From Defluviimonas aquaemixtae (lineage in GTDB: Bacteria; Pseudomonadota; Alphaproteobacteria; Rhodobacterales; Rhodobacteraceae), in contig NZ_OMOQ01000001.1 in assembly GCF_900302475.1 (NCBI RefSeq), positions 930,001 to 994,000 on the forward strand: a stretch of DNA of 64,000 nucleotides, written 5' to 3'. A program made the translations under genes and the position numbers. The stretch's first letter is position 1; every line of letters starts with the position of its first letter. Below are positions 1 to 8,929 of the stretch, piece by piece. The notes below the pieces were generated by a model, which ran no database searches, was not told the DNA's origin, and worked only from the letters and a program-made list of their open reading frames with translations.

Positions 1-977
1 AGGAGCGGATCAAACGCCGCCTGCCAGCCCGCAAGAGGGCTTGGGCCGATTACATCGGCGATCGGTTCGCCAAGCCGGCGCAGCGGAGCCAGCGCCGCCT
101 CGCCCTTGGCGGGATCGCCGGCGTAGCACGCGGCAATGACGAAGACCTCGCGGCCATGCCACTCCGCGGGCAGGAACGGCAGGGGTGGGGCTTTGCGGAA
201 CACGGTCCAGATCGTCAGATCGTCGGGCGCGTCTGCCGTGATGCGCCGGTACTCACGCAGCAGCCGGCCGGCTTCGGCATAGGGATAGACGATCAGCCCC
301 GCTAAAACCTCGGGCCCGACCTGGTGAAGGCGGAACTCGAAGGCCGTCACGATGCCGAAGTTGCCGCCACCGCCGCGGATCGCCCAGAACAGATCGGGAT
401 GGTCGTTTTCGCTGGCGCGCAGCCGCTTGCCGTCGGCGGTGACCACATCCGCCGAGATAAGATTATCGATCGTCATGCCGTACTTGCGCGTGAGCCAGCC
501 GAACCCGCCGCCCAGCGTCAGTCCGGCAATCCCGGTTGTGGAGTTGATGCCCATCGGCAGCGCGAGGCCATGAGCCGCCGTTTCCTTGTCGACGTCGCCG
601 AGGGTCGCGCCCGGTTCGACCCAGGCCGTCCGCGTCATTGGATCGACCCGGACCGAACGCATCTGCGAGAGGTCAAGCAGGAGCGCGCCGTCGGCGACGG
701 CATGACCTGCGATCTGGTGGCCGCCGCTCCGAACCGAGATGAGCAGACGTTTCTCCTGAGCGAGATTGACCGCAGCCTGCACGTCCGCGCTGCCCCGCGC
801 GCGCACCACAATTCCAGGTTTGCGGTTCACCGTCGCGTTCCAAAGAGTGCGCGCCTCATCATAGCCGGGCTCGCCCTTGAGCGCGACCTCGCCGCGCAGC
901 CCCGCGCCAAGCGCGGCAAGTTCCTCATCGGTAATTTTCGCGGGTTTCGCGTCGAGATTTCTGATTTGCACAGTCAT
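1..977 (-). CDS. FAD-binding oxidoreductase, berberine-bridge-enzyme family (C-terminus off window)
   Basis: About 325 residues of an FAD-linked oxidase are visible; the C-terminus lies beyond base 1. The start at 977 has a GGGGAG ribosome site. Residues ~40-210 form the PP-loop/FAD_binding_4 domain with RSGGHQIAGHA, whose His87 is the usual 8-alpha-histidyl flavin attachment site. A second signature, GIAGLTLGGGFGWL, lies at the place where bicovalent members carry a Cys (G-x-C); here it is Ala, so a single covalent link is inferred. GGGGNFGIVTAFEF follows. The C-terminal BBE segment is missing from the window. The substrate cannot be inferred; family members oxidise sugars, alkaloids or other alcohols. 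Confidence 0.88.
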   Translation of the reverse strand, partial: MTVQIRNLDAKPAKITDEELAALGAGLRGEVALKGEPGYDEARTLWNATVNRKPGIVVRARGSADVQAAVNLAQEKRLLISVRSGGHQIAGHAVADGALLLDLSQMRSVRVDPMTRTAWVEPGATLGDVDKETAAHGLALPMGINSTTGIAGLTLGGGFGWLTRKYGMTIDNLISADVVTADGKRLRASENDHPDLFWAIRGGGGNFGIVTAFEFRLHQVGPEVLAGLIVYPYAEAGRLLREYRRITADAPDDLTIWTVFRKAPPLPFLPAEWHGREVFVIAACYAGDPAKGEAALAPLRRLGEPIADVIGPSPLAGWQAAFDPL

Positions 978-1097
978 GGCAGCTCCCCTTGTTACGAAAG
1001 GTTTCTGCCGCGCCGACCGCCCCAGCAGAAGCTAACGGAATCAGGGATCCGCAGCAAGCTGGCTGCCGCGTTATTGCGCCGAAAGGCCAAAACTGGC

Positions 1098-2291
1098 TTA
1101 ACCGCGCTCTCGGGATGCAACCTGCAGGCGTTCAAGGCCGTGAAAATGATACAGATTGGCGTAACGCGGCTTCTTCGCGAAGGCGAGACCGGGCAAGCGC
1201 TCGAACAGGATCGGCAGCGCGACCTGCAGTTCGAGCCGCGCTAGAGGGGCGCCGACACAGAAGTGGATGCCAGCGCCGAAGCTGTGATTGGCCTTGGCCG
1301 GGCGGGCCGGATTGAAGCGGGCGGGCCGATCCCAGGCCTGCGGATCGCGATTGGCGGCGGCAAGCAGAAGCCCGACCTCGTCGCCGCGCCGGAACGTGTG
1401 GCCCGAGATCTCGATGTCGTCGTATGCGTGGCGCGTGAAGAGATGGAGCGGCGGGTCGAAGCGCAGGATTTCCTCGACCGTCGCCTCGACCCGATCGGGC
1501 GCCAGGGCCTCGCCGCCGATTCCTTTTTCGATCAGCACCTTGACGCCGTTTCCCAACGTGTGGACCGTCGCTTCGTGACCGGCGTTGAGAAGCAGGATGC
1601 AGGTCGATATCAGCTCATCGGTCGAAAGCGCATCGCTCCCTGCCTCGGCCGCGATCAGGTGTGTGATGAGGTCGTCGGAAGGCCGCGCGAGGCGCTCCTC
1701 GACATAGCCGTTCAGGAAGGCGACGAATGCGTTCGTCGCGGCGACCGCCGCGTCCTCGGTCGCCCGCGTGCGGCGGGCCTGGTACATTGCGACCATCGCG
1801 TTCGACCAGTGCAGCAGATCGTCCGCCCGGTCCTCTGGCACGCCGAGAAGGCGGGCGATAACGATCACGGGCAGTTTCTGCGCGAAATGGCTCAGAAGGT
1901 CGAATTCGCCCGCCGGGAAAGCATCGATGAGCGTGTGGCTCAGCGCCGCGATCTCGGGCGCCAGCGCTGCGATCCGGCGCGAGGTGAAGGCGCGGAGGAC
2001 ATGGTTGCGCAGGCGCGTGTGGCGCGGCGGTTCAAGCTCAAGCATCGAATGCGCTTCAACGGCGTAGAACGGCCTCACGTTTTCGGGGACGGGCGCGCGC
2101 TTCTCTTCCGGCACCTCGCGGCCGAAGCGGCGGTCGCGCAGGATCGCGCCGACGGTGGCGGCCGAGGTGGCGCAGACGAACTGGTATTCGTTCCAATAGA
2201 AGAGCGGTCCTGCCCTGCGGGCGCGCTCATAGAACTGGTAAGGGTTCTGAACGAAGCGGGCATCCGTTGGGGATTGATCGAGCGCGTTCAT
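1098..2291 (-). CDS. Cytochrome P450
   Basis: This 397-residue soluble bacterial P450 shows all the family marks: the I-helix oxygen-activation motif AGHEAT, the K-helix ExxR in EEILRF, and the haem-thiolate loop FGAGIHFCVGAPLARLE with the ligand Cys near residue 345. The frame is open 21 bases further upstream, but the ATG at 2291 is preceded by GGAGGTGGCG, so I place the start there. No ferredoxin or ferredoxin reductase gene lies next to it, so its redox partners must be encoded elsewhere. The substrate is unknown. The gene is in the same orientation as the downstream-facing transporter but they are not clearly an operon. Confidence 0.93.
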   Translation of the reverse strand: MNALDQSPTDARFVQNPYQFYERARRAGPLFYWNEYQFVCATSAATVGAILRDRRFGREVPEEKRAPVPENVRPFYAVEAHSMLELEPPRHTRLRNHVLRAFTSRRIAALAPEIAALSHTLIDAFPAGEFDLLSHFAQKLPVIVIARLLGVPEDRADDLLHWSNAMVAMYQARRTRATEDAAVAATNAFVAFLNGYVEERLARPSDDLITHLIAAEAGSDALSTDELISTCILLLNAGHEATVHTLGNGVKVLIEKGIGGEALAPDRVEATVEEILRFDPPLHLFTRHAYDDIEISGHTFRRGDEVGLLLAAANRDPQAWDRPARFNPARPAKANHSFGAGIHFCVGAPLARLELQVALPILFERLPGLAFAKKPRYANLYHFHGLERLQVASRERG

Positions 2292-2343
2292 CGCCACCTC
2301 CGGTCCGCACAAAAGCCCAACTCGCGGCCGGGCGCAATCGGGC

Positions 2344-3273
2344 CTATCCAGACCGGGCCAGGATCCGGGCGGGGGGCTGAATGAGAAGAACCCCGGTCAG
2401 CACGATAAGCGCACCCGCCGCGTGGGCCCAGCTCCAGACGCCTCCGAGGGACCAGACGATGAGCATCACGTAAAACGGTGCGGCGTTGATGTGCATGCTC
2501 GCAGCTCCGACGCCGATGCGGCTGACGCTGACGATCCAGAGAAGTTGCGACAGCCCTATCGTCGCAATCCCGTAGGTCGCGAGAAGCACCACGCGATCGG
2601 CGTCCAGCGCCGCAATCGCCCGCGTCGTCGCAGCCAGATCTCCCTGCGCGACGACGGCGAAAGCCGTGACCGCGGCCGCACCCACGAACGTCGCCGCAGT
2701 CTGTCCGAGCGGGGAGTGACCGCGCAAGCCAAGAACGGTTGCACGCGAGCCCCAGCAGAAGAGCGTGAGCGACACGAGCGCCGCGACCGCTCCGAGGCCG
2801 ATCTGCATCGAGCCGAGACCGCTCATATAGGCGACGGTTCCGCCGATGAGGCCAAGGCAGAGACCCGCGACCAATCGCAGCGACAGCCGGCGCCCGTCAA
2901 AGAGGCATTCGAGCGCGATCCCTGCAACCGGCATGGCCGCCGCGACGACCGACACGGTGACCCCGTCGGTCCGGTTTTGCGCGAAGGTCAGGAGAAACGA
3001 TCCCAGCCCGAAGCCAATGCCGCCGATGAAAAGCGCGCGCGGCCAGTCGATGCGCCGGACGTTGCGCCACCCCTCGGCGAGCACCCAGATTGGGACGAGG
3101 AAGGCCGCCGCCAGGGACATCCGCAGCGCGGTGAGCGGGAGCGGCGCGAATTGCTGCAGCATCTGGTCGCCGATTGGAAACCCGACGGCCCAGATCAGCA
3201 TTGATGCCGCGCAAATCGCATTCGCGGAACCGCGTCCCGCGGACGGCACATTTGGCGGCGTGAGCGTGGTCAA
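2344..3273 (-). CDS. DMT-superfamily transporter, EamA type
   Basis: This 309-residue polytopic membrane protein has about ten hydrophobic segments in two EamA-like halves. The first begins around SMLIWAVGFPIGDQ and the second around LVSLTLFCWGSRA. The drug/metabolite transporter superfamily exports metabolites or amino acids; the substrate is not predictable. The start is uncertain: the longest frame begins with TTG at 3273 and has no good ribosome site, while GTG at 3249 is an alternative. Its start faces the C-terminal end of tpiA 90 bases away, in the same orientation, so it could be read from the tpiA promoter. Confidence 0.85.
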   Translation of the reverse strand: MTTLTPPNVPSAGRGSANAICAASMLIWAVGFPIGDQMLQQFAPLPLTALRMSLAAAFLVPIWVLAEGWRNVRRIDWPRALFIGGIGFGLGSFLLTFAQNRTDGVTVSVVAAAMPVAGIALECLFDGRRLSLRLVAGLCLGLIGGTVAYMSGLGSMQIGLGAVAALVSLTLFCWGSRATVLGLRGHSPLGQTAATFVGAAAVTAFAVVAQGDLAATTRAIAALDADRVVLLATYGIATIGLSQLLWIVSVSRIGVGAASMHINAAPFYVMLIVWSLGGVWSWAHAAGALIVLTGVLLIQPPARILARSG

Positions 3274-3362
3274 GGAAAGGCCCGGTCAGACTGACGACCG
3301 GGAAAGCGTGCCGGAGAGCACATGCGCGGTCGCGTCTATCCGCGACCTGAGTGTGACGGATT

Positions 3363-4115
3363 TCAGGCCGAAGCGGCGCCAAGCGCGGCGACGATGGGGC
3401 CGAAATCGTCGGCCTTCAGGCTCGCCCCGCCGACAAGAGCGCCGTCGACATCGGCGACCGCGAAGATCTCGGCCGCGTTCGACGGCTTGACCGAGCCGCC
3501 ATAGAGCAGGCGCATATCCGCGGCGGTGCCTTCAAAGCGTTTGGCGAGTTCGGCGCGCAGAAAGCCATGCACCTCGCCGATCTGTTCGAGCGTCGGCGTG
3601 CGGCCCGTGCCGATGGCCCAGACCGGCTCGTAGGCGACTACCGAATTCGCAGGTGTGGCGGACTCGGGCAGCGATCCGGCAAGCTGCGCGCCGATGATCG
3701 CCAATGTCTCTCCAGCGTCCCGCTGCGCCTCGGTCTCGCCCACGCAGATGACGGCGGTCAGCCCTGCGGCATGGGCCGCGCGCGCCTTGGCGGCGACGTC
3801 GACATCCGTCTCGCGATGATCGGCGCGGCGTTCGGAATGGCCGACGATCACGTAAGAAGCCCCGGCATCGGCCAGCATCGGGGCAGAGATGTCGCCAGTA
3901 TGGGCGCCCGAGGCTTCCGAGTGGCAATCCTGTCCGCCGAGCGCGATCGGGTTCTTGCCGACCTTCCAGGCCATCTGCGCGATCAGCGTAGCGGGCGGAC
4001 AGATCAGCACCTCGCAGGCGGGGGAGGGATGCGCTTTCACCAGCGCATCGATCTCGGCCAGGCTCGCCGCCATGCCGTTCATCTTCCAGTTTCCGGCTGC
4101 AAGCTTTCTCGGCAT
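3363..4115 (-). CDS. tpiA: Triosephosphate isomerase
   Basis: TpiA interconverts dihydroxyacetone phosphate and glyceraldehyde-3-phosphate in glycolysis and gluconeogenesis, in the cytoplasm. The 250-residue length is normal. All active-site elements are visible: AGNWKMNG with the catalytic Lys near residue 11, the electrophile His in VIVGHSERR, the catalytic Glu in [12 protein letters not shown] (which also opens loop 6), and the phosphate-binding [11 protein letters not shown]. The ATG at 4115 is preceded by AAGGAAA. No other glycolytic gene is adjacent. Confidence 0.98.
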   Translation of the reverse strand: MPRKLAAGNWKMNGMAASLAEIDALVKAHPSPACEVLICPPATLIAQMAWKVGKNPIALGGQDCHSEASGAHTGDISAPMLADAGASYVIVGHSERRADHRETDVDVAAKARAAHAAGLTAVICVGETEAQRDAGETLAIIGAQLAGSLPESATPANSVVAYEPVWAIGTGRTPTLEQIGEVHGFLRAELAKRFEGTAADMRLLYGGSVKPSNAAEIFAVADVDGALVGGASLKADDFGPIVAALGAASA

Positions 4116-4125
4116 GGACGTTTCC

Positions 4126-4452
4126 TTAGGTCAGGTGGGACAGGGCTTCCTGAGCGAGATTGCAGGCCAGCGCCGGATCGTCAAGCGCGGCGTCCGGCAG
4201 GCGCCAGTAGGGCATCGCCGTAACCTTGCCGCCGTCACGCGAATAGGTCCAGTGCTCCCAGCCCTCGGCTTCGGCCCGTTCGGCGAAGGCGCCCGCGCCC
4301 TTCAGCCAGATCGAGCCATCACCATGCAGGATCGCAAAGATCGTGCCGTCGCGGTAGAGGCAAAGCCCGCCCATCATCTTGCGCGTTGTGAGCGGCCCGA
4401 GCCCCTCGAAGAGTTCGAGCGCGAAGGCGATGTCAGCGTCGGAGATGCTCAT
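4126..4452 (-). CDS. TfoX N-terminal-domain protein
   Basis: A 108-residue protein made only of the TfoX N-terminal domain. Typical features are the opening [13 protein letters not shown], then [24 protein letters not shown], and a WxY-type tail. Stand-alone N-terminal TfoX domains are common in Alphaproteobacteria; their molecular role is poorly defined, and competence regulation should not be assumed. Its start codon overlaps the stop of the upstream Fe-S carrier gene by four bases (ATGA), so translation is probably coupled. Confidence 0.85.
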   Translation of the reverse strand: MSISDADIAFALELFEGLGPLTTRKMMGGLCLYRDGTIFAILHGDGSIWLKGAGAFAERAEAEGWEHWTYSRDGGKVTAMPYWRLPDAALDDPALACNLAQEALSHLT

Positions 4453-4823
4453 GCGCCGGGCCGGTCGGCCTCGGGCATGTCCTTGAACTTGATCGATTCC
4501 CCGCAGCCGCAGGCTTCGGCGACATTGGGATTGTTGAACCGGAAGCCGGATTCGAGAAGCGAGGTTTCATAGTCGATCTCGGTCCCGAAAAGGAACATCT
4601 GCGCCATCGGCGCGATCATGACGCGCGCGCCGTCCTGTTCGACGATCTCGTCATGCGGTTCGGCCTCGGCGGCGAATTCCAGCGTGTACTCCATGCCCGC
4701 GCAGCCGCCCTTCTTGACGCCGAGGCGAAGCCCGTAGGCGTCGTCCTTCGCCATGAGGCGCGTGATCTGCTTGACCGCGCGCGGGGTAAGCGCCACCGGG
4801 GATTTGCCGGGAATGCCGAACAT
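4449..4823 (-). CDS. A-type iron-sulfur cluster carrier (IscA/SufA/ErpA family)
   Basis: This 124-residue HesB/IscA-fold protein receives Fe-S clusters from a scaffold and delivers them to apo-enzymes. The three invariant cysteines are present: one in KKGGCAGMEY and two in EACGCGESI near the C-terminus. The open frame extends to 4913, but MFGIPGKSPVALTPRA is the natural N-terminus and ATG 4823 has purine-rich GAGG/GGAG sequence upstream. Which paralogue (ErpA, IscA or SufA) it is cannot be decided here. It is cotranscribed with, and overlaps, the TfoX-domain gene; sufT lies 1.5 kb away. Confidence 0.92.
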   Translation of the reverse strand: MFGIPGKSPVALTPRAVKQITRLMAKDDAYGLRLGVKKGGCAGMEYTLEFAAEAEPHDEIVEQDGARVMIAPMAQMFLFGTEIDYETSLLESGFRFNNPNVAEACGCGESIKFKDMPEADRPGA

Positions 4824-4851
4824 GCGTGTCTCCGTTTCCTCTGCCCCTAAT

Positions 4852-5571
4852 CTAAGGGCCGGCGGGCGCGATCTCAAGCGGCGGCAGCAAGTCGAGAAGC
4901 CAAGCGGTTCCATAGGCGAAGGCCATCGCCCAGCCGAATGAGGCGAGCGTGCCGATAATCACGTACTCGCCTGCGCGCTGGTCCTTCGACGTGGTCTCGA
5001 ACCGCAGAACCGACTTCGCGGCGATGAGAAAGCCGATGCCCGCAGGCTGGCCGACCATCACGAGCAGGTAAATGAGCCCGCGTTCGAGTATTCCGATGAG
5101 TTTGCCGCCATTCGTGAGTCCTGTCGGAAGCTCGACATCCGACCACGGGCGCATCAGCAGCCCCACGGCGAAGCCGCCCGTCCGAGTCGCGAGAATCAGC
5201 CCCGCGAACGCAGCCATCAGCGTGGGCAACCCGTTGAGGCCCGCCCAGACCCCGCCGGCCCAGAGATCGGGCCGCAGCACAGCTAGGGCTACGAGCGTCG
5301 CGATATGCGCACCCTGATCTGCGAGAAATGCTGCGAGCCCCGGAGGATCGATCCGCCCCTTGATCCAGTCGATGACCAGATGGGCGAAGGCGAGCGCGAC
5401 GAGCTCGGGCGCATCGACCCGCCCTAACGCGATGGCCGCCGTCGCAAGCACGATGGCGCCATGAAGCATGAGAACCGGAACACTGCGCTTGTTCGCCGCG
5501 ATCCAGCCCGTCTGGAAGACGAAATCGGCCAGCACATGGGCGAAGAGGAGGGCCGTGAAGGTCTCGATCAT
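4852..5571 (-). CDS. DUF3307 membrane protein
   Basis: A 239-residue integral membrane protein of the DUF3307 family. It opens with MIETFTALLFAHVLADFVFQ, in which the HxxADFxxQ pattern is characteristic; several hydrophobic helices follow. Function is unknown. Its start overlaps the end of the SatD-family gene by four bases, so the two are translationally coupled. The DUF3307-SatD pairing recurs in bacteria, which supports a joint function. Confidence 0.82.
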   Translation of the reverse strand: MIETFTALLFAHVLADFVFQTGWIAANKRSVPVLMLHGAIVLATAAIALGRVDAPELVALAFAHLVIDWIKGRIDPPGLAAFLADQGAHIATLVALAVLRPDLWAGGVWAGLNGLPTLMAAFAGLILATRTGGFAVGLLMRPWSDVELPTGLTNGGKLIGILERGLIYLLVMVGQPAGIGFLIAAKSVLRFETTSKDQRAGEYVIIGTLASFGWAMAFAYGTAWLLDLLPPLEIAPAGP

Positions 5572-6206
5572 GCGGGTTGTCCTTCGCCTGTCGTCTCCCA
5601 GCCGTGGAGCGCCCGGCGGATCGCGGCTGTGCCCGCGCCGCTTAGCCGGTAGCTCATCGCCTGGCTCGAAATGCCGAGGCGCGCGGCCATGTCCGCTTGT
5701 GTCGGTTCCGCCGGATCGAGCGCGAGCGCCGTCGCCTCCGCCTGTTCGGGCGTCCAGCGCGACATGCGCTCGTCGAGAAGGTCAACGATCGCGCGGTGAA
5801 GCGGCGTGACATCCGTCCCGCCGATCGCCAGCCGCGTGTCGCGCCGCATCTGCTCCAATGCGCGGCCCGAGCTTTCGAACGCGGTGCCGTGGGCGTCCGA
5901 CAGGTCGTCGCTGCCAAGGCTCTCCGCCGCGCCTAGCCCGATGGCGATGCGGGTGGGCGGAACGTCGGATGCGGCCCGGAGGCGCGCAGAGAGCAGAAGC
6001 GCGGCGCGCAAGGCCCGGTCCGGGGGTGCGACGATCACCTGCCAGCCATCGCCACGATAGCGGGTGAATTTCGCACCGGTTCCCCGTGGCCAGCGACCGA
6101 TCTCCTCTGCCGTCGCGTCGAGGATTTCCATGGCGCGTTCGACCGCGTCGGCGCCCGAAGAGGTCGAGCCGACGAGGTCTCCGGTCAGGGCGGCAATTGC
6201 GGGCAA
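5568..6206 (-). CDS. SatD-family protein with C-terminal helix-turn-helix
   Basis: A 212-residue protein. Its N-terminal part (IAALTGDLVGSTSSGADAV and later KFTRYRGDGWQVIV) resembles the nucleotide-cyclase-like fold of SatD proteins. The C-terminal part (PTQADMAARLGISSQAMSYRLSGAG) looks like a helix-turn-helix. The likely start is TTG at 6206; no in-frame ATG exists between it and the upstream stop, and no clear ribosome site is seen, so a leaderless message is possible. The first gene of the pair with DUF3307, it sits directly against an AT-rich region carrying repeated CAAG/CTTG motifs, suggesting that the protein controls its own promoter. That is inference. Confidence 0.75.
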   Translation of the reverse strand: MPAIAALTGDLVGSTSSGADAVERAMEILDATAEEIGRWPRGTGAKFTRYRGDGWQVIVAPPDRALRAALLLSARLRAASDVPPTRIAIGLGAAESLGSDDLSDAHGTAFESSGRALEQMRRDTRLAIGGTDVTPLHRAIVDLLDERMSRWTPEQAEATALALDPAEPTQADMAARLGISSQAMSYRLSGAGTAAIRRALHGWETTGEGQPA

Positions 6207-6285
6207 GTAAAGCCTATTAGCTTGTTTTGTATAATATCAAGTAATATGGCTTGTTAAGCTAAAAAGCAAGTGAAAAGGCTTGATG
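6203..6285 (-). promoter_or_regulatory. Candidate autoregulated control region of satD-DUF3307
   Basis: An 80-base AT-rich island in GC-rich DNA. It carries six short motifs that alternate in orientation on the + strand: CAAGT (6204), GCTTG (6220), CAAGT (6238), GCTTG (6249), GCAAG (6266) and GCTTG (6278). On the minus strand TATTAT (near 6235) with an upstream TTAACA resembles a promoter with a short spacer. The array probably binds the adjacent helix-turn-helix protein; this is inferred from layout only. Confidence 0.45.
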
Positions 6286-6286
6286 A

Positions 6287-6652
6287 TCACATGAAGCCCA
6301 ATTCCAGCCGCGCCTCGTCGGACATCATGTCCATGCCCCATTGCGGCTCGAACGTCATCTGGACATCGACCTGCTTGACGCCGTCCAGGGGCTCGACGGC
6401 ATCGGCCACCCAGCCGGGCATCTCGCCCGCCACGGGACAGCCCGGCGCGGTCAGCGTCATCACGATACCGACCTCGTTCTCGGGTGAGATATCGATCGTG
6501 TAGATCAGGCCCAAGTCATAGATATTGACCGGAATCTCCGGATCGTAAACCGTACGGCAGGCATCCACCACTTTCTCGTAAAGCGGGTGGTCTGTCGTCG
6601 AAGGCTTGATCAGGGGCGCGCCCTCGATAGGGTCTTTGGCTTCAGCGGTCAT
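6287..6652 (-). CDS. sufT: SUF-system Fe-S assembly protein SufT (MIP18/DUF59 family)
   Basis: A 121-residue DUF59/MIP18-family protein involved in Fe-S cluster maturation under high demand. Diagnostic stretches are VYDPEIPVNIYDLGLIY and the conserved TLTAPGCPVAGEMP with the family Cys. It starts at ATG 6652 with only a weak ribosome site. No other suf gene is in the window, though an A-type carrier gene lies nearby. It is divergent from tgt. Confidence 0.9.
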   Translation of the reverse strand: MTAEAKDPIEGAPLIKPSTTDHPLYEKVVDACRTVYDPEIPVNIYDLGLIYTIDISPENEVGIVMTLTAPGCPVAGEMPGWVADAVEPLDGVKQVDVQMTFEPQWGMDMMSDEARLELGFM

Positions 6653-6859
6653 GCGCGTCTCGTGTGGTTCCTGAGCGATTATATAGGAAATTGCCTCCGG
6701 GGCGTAAAGGCCGCAGCGTCGTTACACTTGGGTGGCCCGCGGCCTGCGCGCCCCTCATCCAAAGCGCGCGAGAGATATCTTGCGCCCACGTCGCGGGAGA
6801 GCTCCGCATGAATCACGGGCCCTTCAAAAGGGCGGTCGGACGGGCTAAGAGCGCGCGCC

Positions 6860-7990
6860 ATGACAGATTGCTTCTCCTTCACGCTCCGCGCCACCGACGG
6901 CAAGGCCCGCACCGGCGTGATCGCCACCCCCCGGGGCGAGATCCGCACGCCCGCCTTCATGCCGGTGGGCACGGCGGGGACCGTCAAGGCGATGCTGCCC
7001 GAAAGCGTGGCGGAGACCGGCGCCGAAATCCTACTCGGCAACACCTATCACCTGATGCTGCGGCCCACGGCCGAGCGCATCGACCGGTTGGGTGGCCTTC
7101 ACCGCTTCATGAACTGGCACCGGCCGATCCTGACGGATTCCGGCGGCTTCCAGGTCATGAGCCTCGCGTCCCTGCGCAAGCTAACCGAGGAAGGCGTGCG
7201 TTTCTCCTCCCATATCGACGGCTCGAAGCACATGCTCACCCCCGAGCGGTCGATGGAGATCCAGCGGCTTTTGGGCAGTGACATCGTCATGGCCTTCGAC
7301 GAATGCCCCGCGCTGCCCGCGCCGGTCGCGAAGGTCGCCGAAAGCATGCGGCTGTCGATGCGCTGGGCCGATAGGTCGCGCGACGCGTTCGGCGACCGGC
7401 CGGGCCATGCGCTATTCGGCATCATGCAGGGCGGCGTGACCGAGGAGCTCAGGGCCGAAAGCGCCGCGGCGCTGAAGGCGATCGGCTTCGACGGCTATGC
7501 GGTCGGCGGCCTTGCGGTGGGAGAGGGGCAGGAGACGATGTTCTCCGTCCTCGACTATGCGCCGGGCCTCTTGCCCGAGGACAGGCCGCGCTACCTCATG
7601 GGCGTGGGCAAGCCTGACGACATCGTCGGCGCAGTCGAACGCGGCGTCGACATGATGGACTGCGTCCTGCCGTCGCGGTCAGGGCGGACGGGTCAGGCCT
7701 TCACCCGGCGCGGGGTGGTGAACATCAAGAACGCACGGCACATGGACGACCCCCGTCCGCTCGACGAAGACTGTGCCTGCCCGGCCTGCCGCAGCTATTC
7801 GCGCGCCTACCTGCACCATGTCTTCCGGTCGGGCGAGATCATCTCGTCGATGCTCCTTACCTGGCACAACCTGCACTACTACCAGGAGCTGATGGCGGGC
7901 TTGCGCGGCGCGATCGCCGAGGGCCGGCTGGCTGCTTTCCGGCGCGACTTCGACGCCGCGCGCGCCGAGGGCGATATCGAGCCGCTATGA
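6860..7990 (+). CDS. tgt: Queuine tRNA-ribosyltransferase
   Basis: TGT exchanges guanine 34 for preQ1 in tRNAs with GUN anticodons, as part of queuosine synthesis. The 376-residue length fits the bacterial enzyme. Visible landmarks are [11 protein letters not shown] in the preQ1 pocket, the nucleophile-containing [15 protein letters not shown], and the zinc site in [16 protein letters not shown]. The start at 6860 follows GAGCGCGCGCC, a poor ribosome site. No queA or other queuosine gene is adjacent. Downstream lies a noncoding repeat element. Confidence 0.97.
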   Translation: MTDCFSFTLRATDGKARTGVIATPRGEIRTPAFMPVGTAGTVKAMLPESVAETGAEILLGNTYHLMLRPTAERIDRLGGLHRFMNWHRPILTDSGGFQVMSLASLRKLTEEGVRFSSHIDGSKHMLTPERSMEIQRLLGSDIVMAFDECPALPAPVAKVAESMRLSMRWADRSRDAFGDRPGHALFGIMQGGVTEELRAESAAALKAIGFDGYAVGGLAVGEGQETMFSVLDYAPGLLPEDRPRYLMGVGKPDDIVGAVERGVDMMDCVLPSRSGRTGQAFTRRGVVNIKNARHMDDPRPLDEDCACPACRSYSRAYLHHVFRSGEIISSMLLTWHNLHYYQELMAGLRGAIAEGRLAAFRRDFDAARAEGDIEPL

Positions 7991-8061
7991 CCGCCATTCG
8001 TGACCGGCGACCCACGCGCCGAGCTGCGCCGGTATGGCAGTGAACATCTAGGTGGCTGCGA

Positions 8062-8274
8062 TCCGCTTGAAACTCCTTTGGAGGTTTCGCCGCGCGCCCG
8101 CCACTCGCCTGGCCCGGCGATCACGCCGGGCCGCGCCCGATCCTTCCCCCGGGGAGGGCGCATAGCGGCGCCGCAAGCAGAACGGGCGCTTCGCGGGTCC
8201 GCGGCCCGCCGCGCGGACCCGACGTCACGAACGCCCTCCCGGGGTCGGGCGCGGCCCTCTGTGCTCTCGAACGA
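8062..8274 (+). repeat. Dispersed palindromic intergenic element, copy 1
   Basis: About 213 bases that recur, in the same orientation, at 27170-27377. Shared blocks include the 9-bp hairpin GGCCCGGCG/CGCCGGGCC (8111-8132), GGGCGCAT, GCCGCAAGCAGA, and the right end GGGCGCGGCCCTC-GTGCTCTCGAACGA. The hairpin loop differs between the copies (atca here, tttg there) while both stem arms are unchanged. Copy 1 fills the gap between tgt and the LuxR-like fragment gene. It has no credible coding content. It could be a non-autonomous mobile element or a transcribed structured repeat. Confidence 0.75.
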
Positions 8275-8320
8275 CGGTCGGCGCGGTCGCGCTTCGTGGC
8301 CTCATGGCCGGTCGGCCATC

Positions 8321-8806
8321 TCAGCCATGCGTCAGGTAGATCGACATCTGCTTCAACGTCGCATGGACCGAGGGCGAGAACGTCTCGACCCCCTGCGTCA
8401 GCCGGTGCAGGTTCCTCAAATCCGCCTCACAGGCAGCAATCTCGTCGTCGGTCAGTTCCCGGTCTGGGCGCGTGAAGCTTGCGATCGAGCGCGAGCCGTC
8501 TTCCATGATCGCGACGCAGACCCCGAAGCGCTTGCCATGCTCGGCCGCCAGCGTCATGACCCCATGCTCGTCCTGTGAGCGCAACTCGCTCCACCGGACG
8601 GTCCCGGTATTGGCGAAACCCCAATGCACCGTCGGATCCTGCAGGACGAGCCCGTTGCGCGAGTAGAGGTCAATCCACTCCTTCGAATAGGATTGCAGAA
8701 GATACCGCGGCGACGTGAACCGGATATGGAGCGCGATCGCAAAACCGGACGGGTTCGCGGCGTGCAGGCGCGCCAGAAGCGTGCTTATGTCATTCTGGCC
8801 GCCCAT
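8321..8806 (-). CDS. LuxR-type autoinducer-binding domain protein without DNA-binding domain
   Basis: A 161-residue protein that matches the ligand-binding half of LuxR regulators (ATSPRYLL-like F-T-S-P-R-Y region, WIDLYSRNGLVLQDPTVHWG, GTVRWSEL and ASFTRPDRELTDDEI) and then stops. The C-terminal helix-turn-helix of about 60 residues is absent. The start has GGGGAAGTGG upstream. It is divergent from a complete LuxR gene that has the same ligand-domain layout, and luxI follows that. Possible roles are a signal sink or a dominant-negative partner of LuxR; it may also be a decayed paralogue, as the dispersed repeat lies right behind its stop. Confidence 0.8.
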   Translation of the reverse strand: MGGQNDISTLLARLHAANPSGFAIALHIRFTSPRYLLQSYSKEWIDLYSRNGLVLQDPTVHWGFANTGTVRWSELRSQDEHGVMTLAAEHGKRFGVCVAIMEDGSRSIASFTRPDRELTDDEIAACEADLRNLHRLTQGVETFSPSVHATLKQMSIYLTHG

Positions 8807-8929
8807 GCATCCACTTCCCCAGGGTCTTTCTTAGACGATCGTTCCGTGTCATACCACCCGCTCATGGTGGCACAACTGCGGGGCGGCACGCAAAGGTCAA
8901 GTCTCGCCTTGGAACAGAAAGACCGGCAG

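Noticed and set aside
6664..7281. 205-codon frame overlapping the tgt start
   Set aside because: It is out of frame with tgt over a confident coding region and has no recognisable domain.
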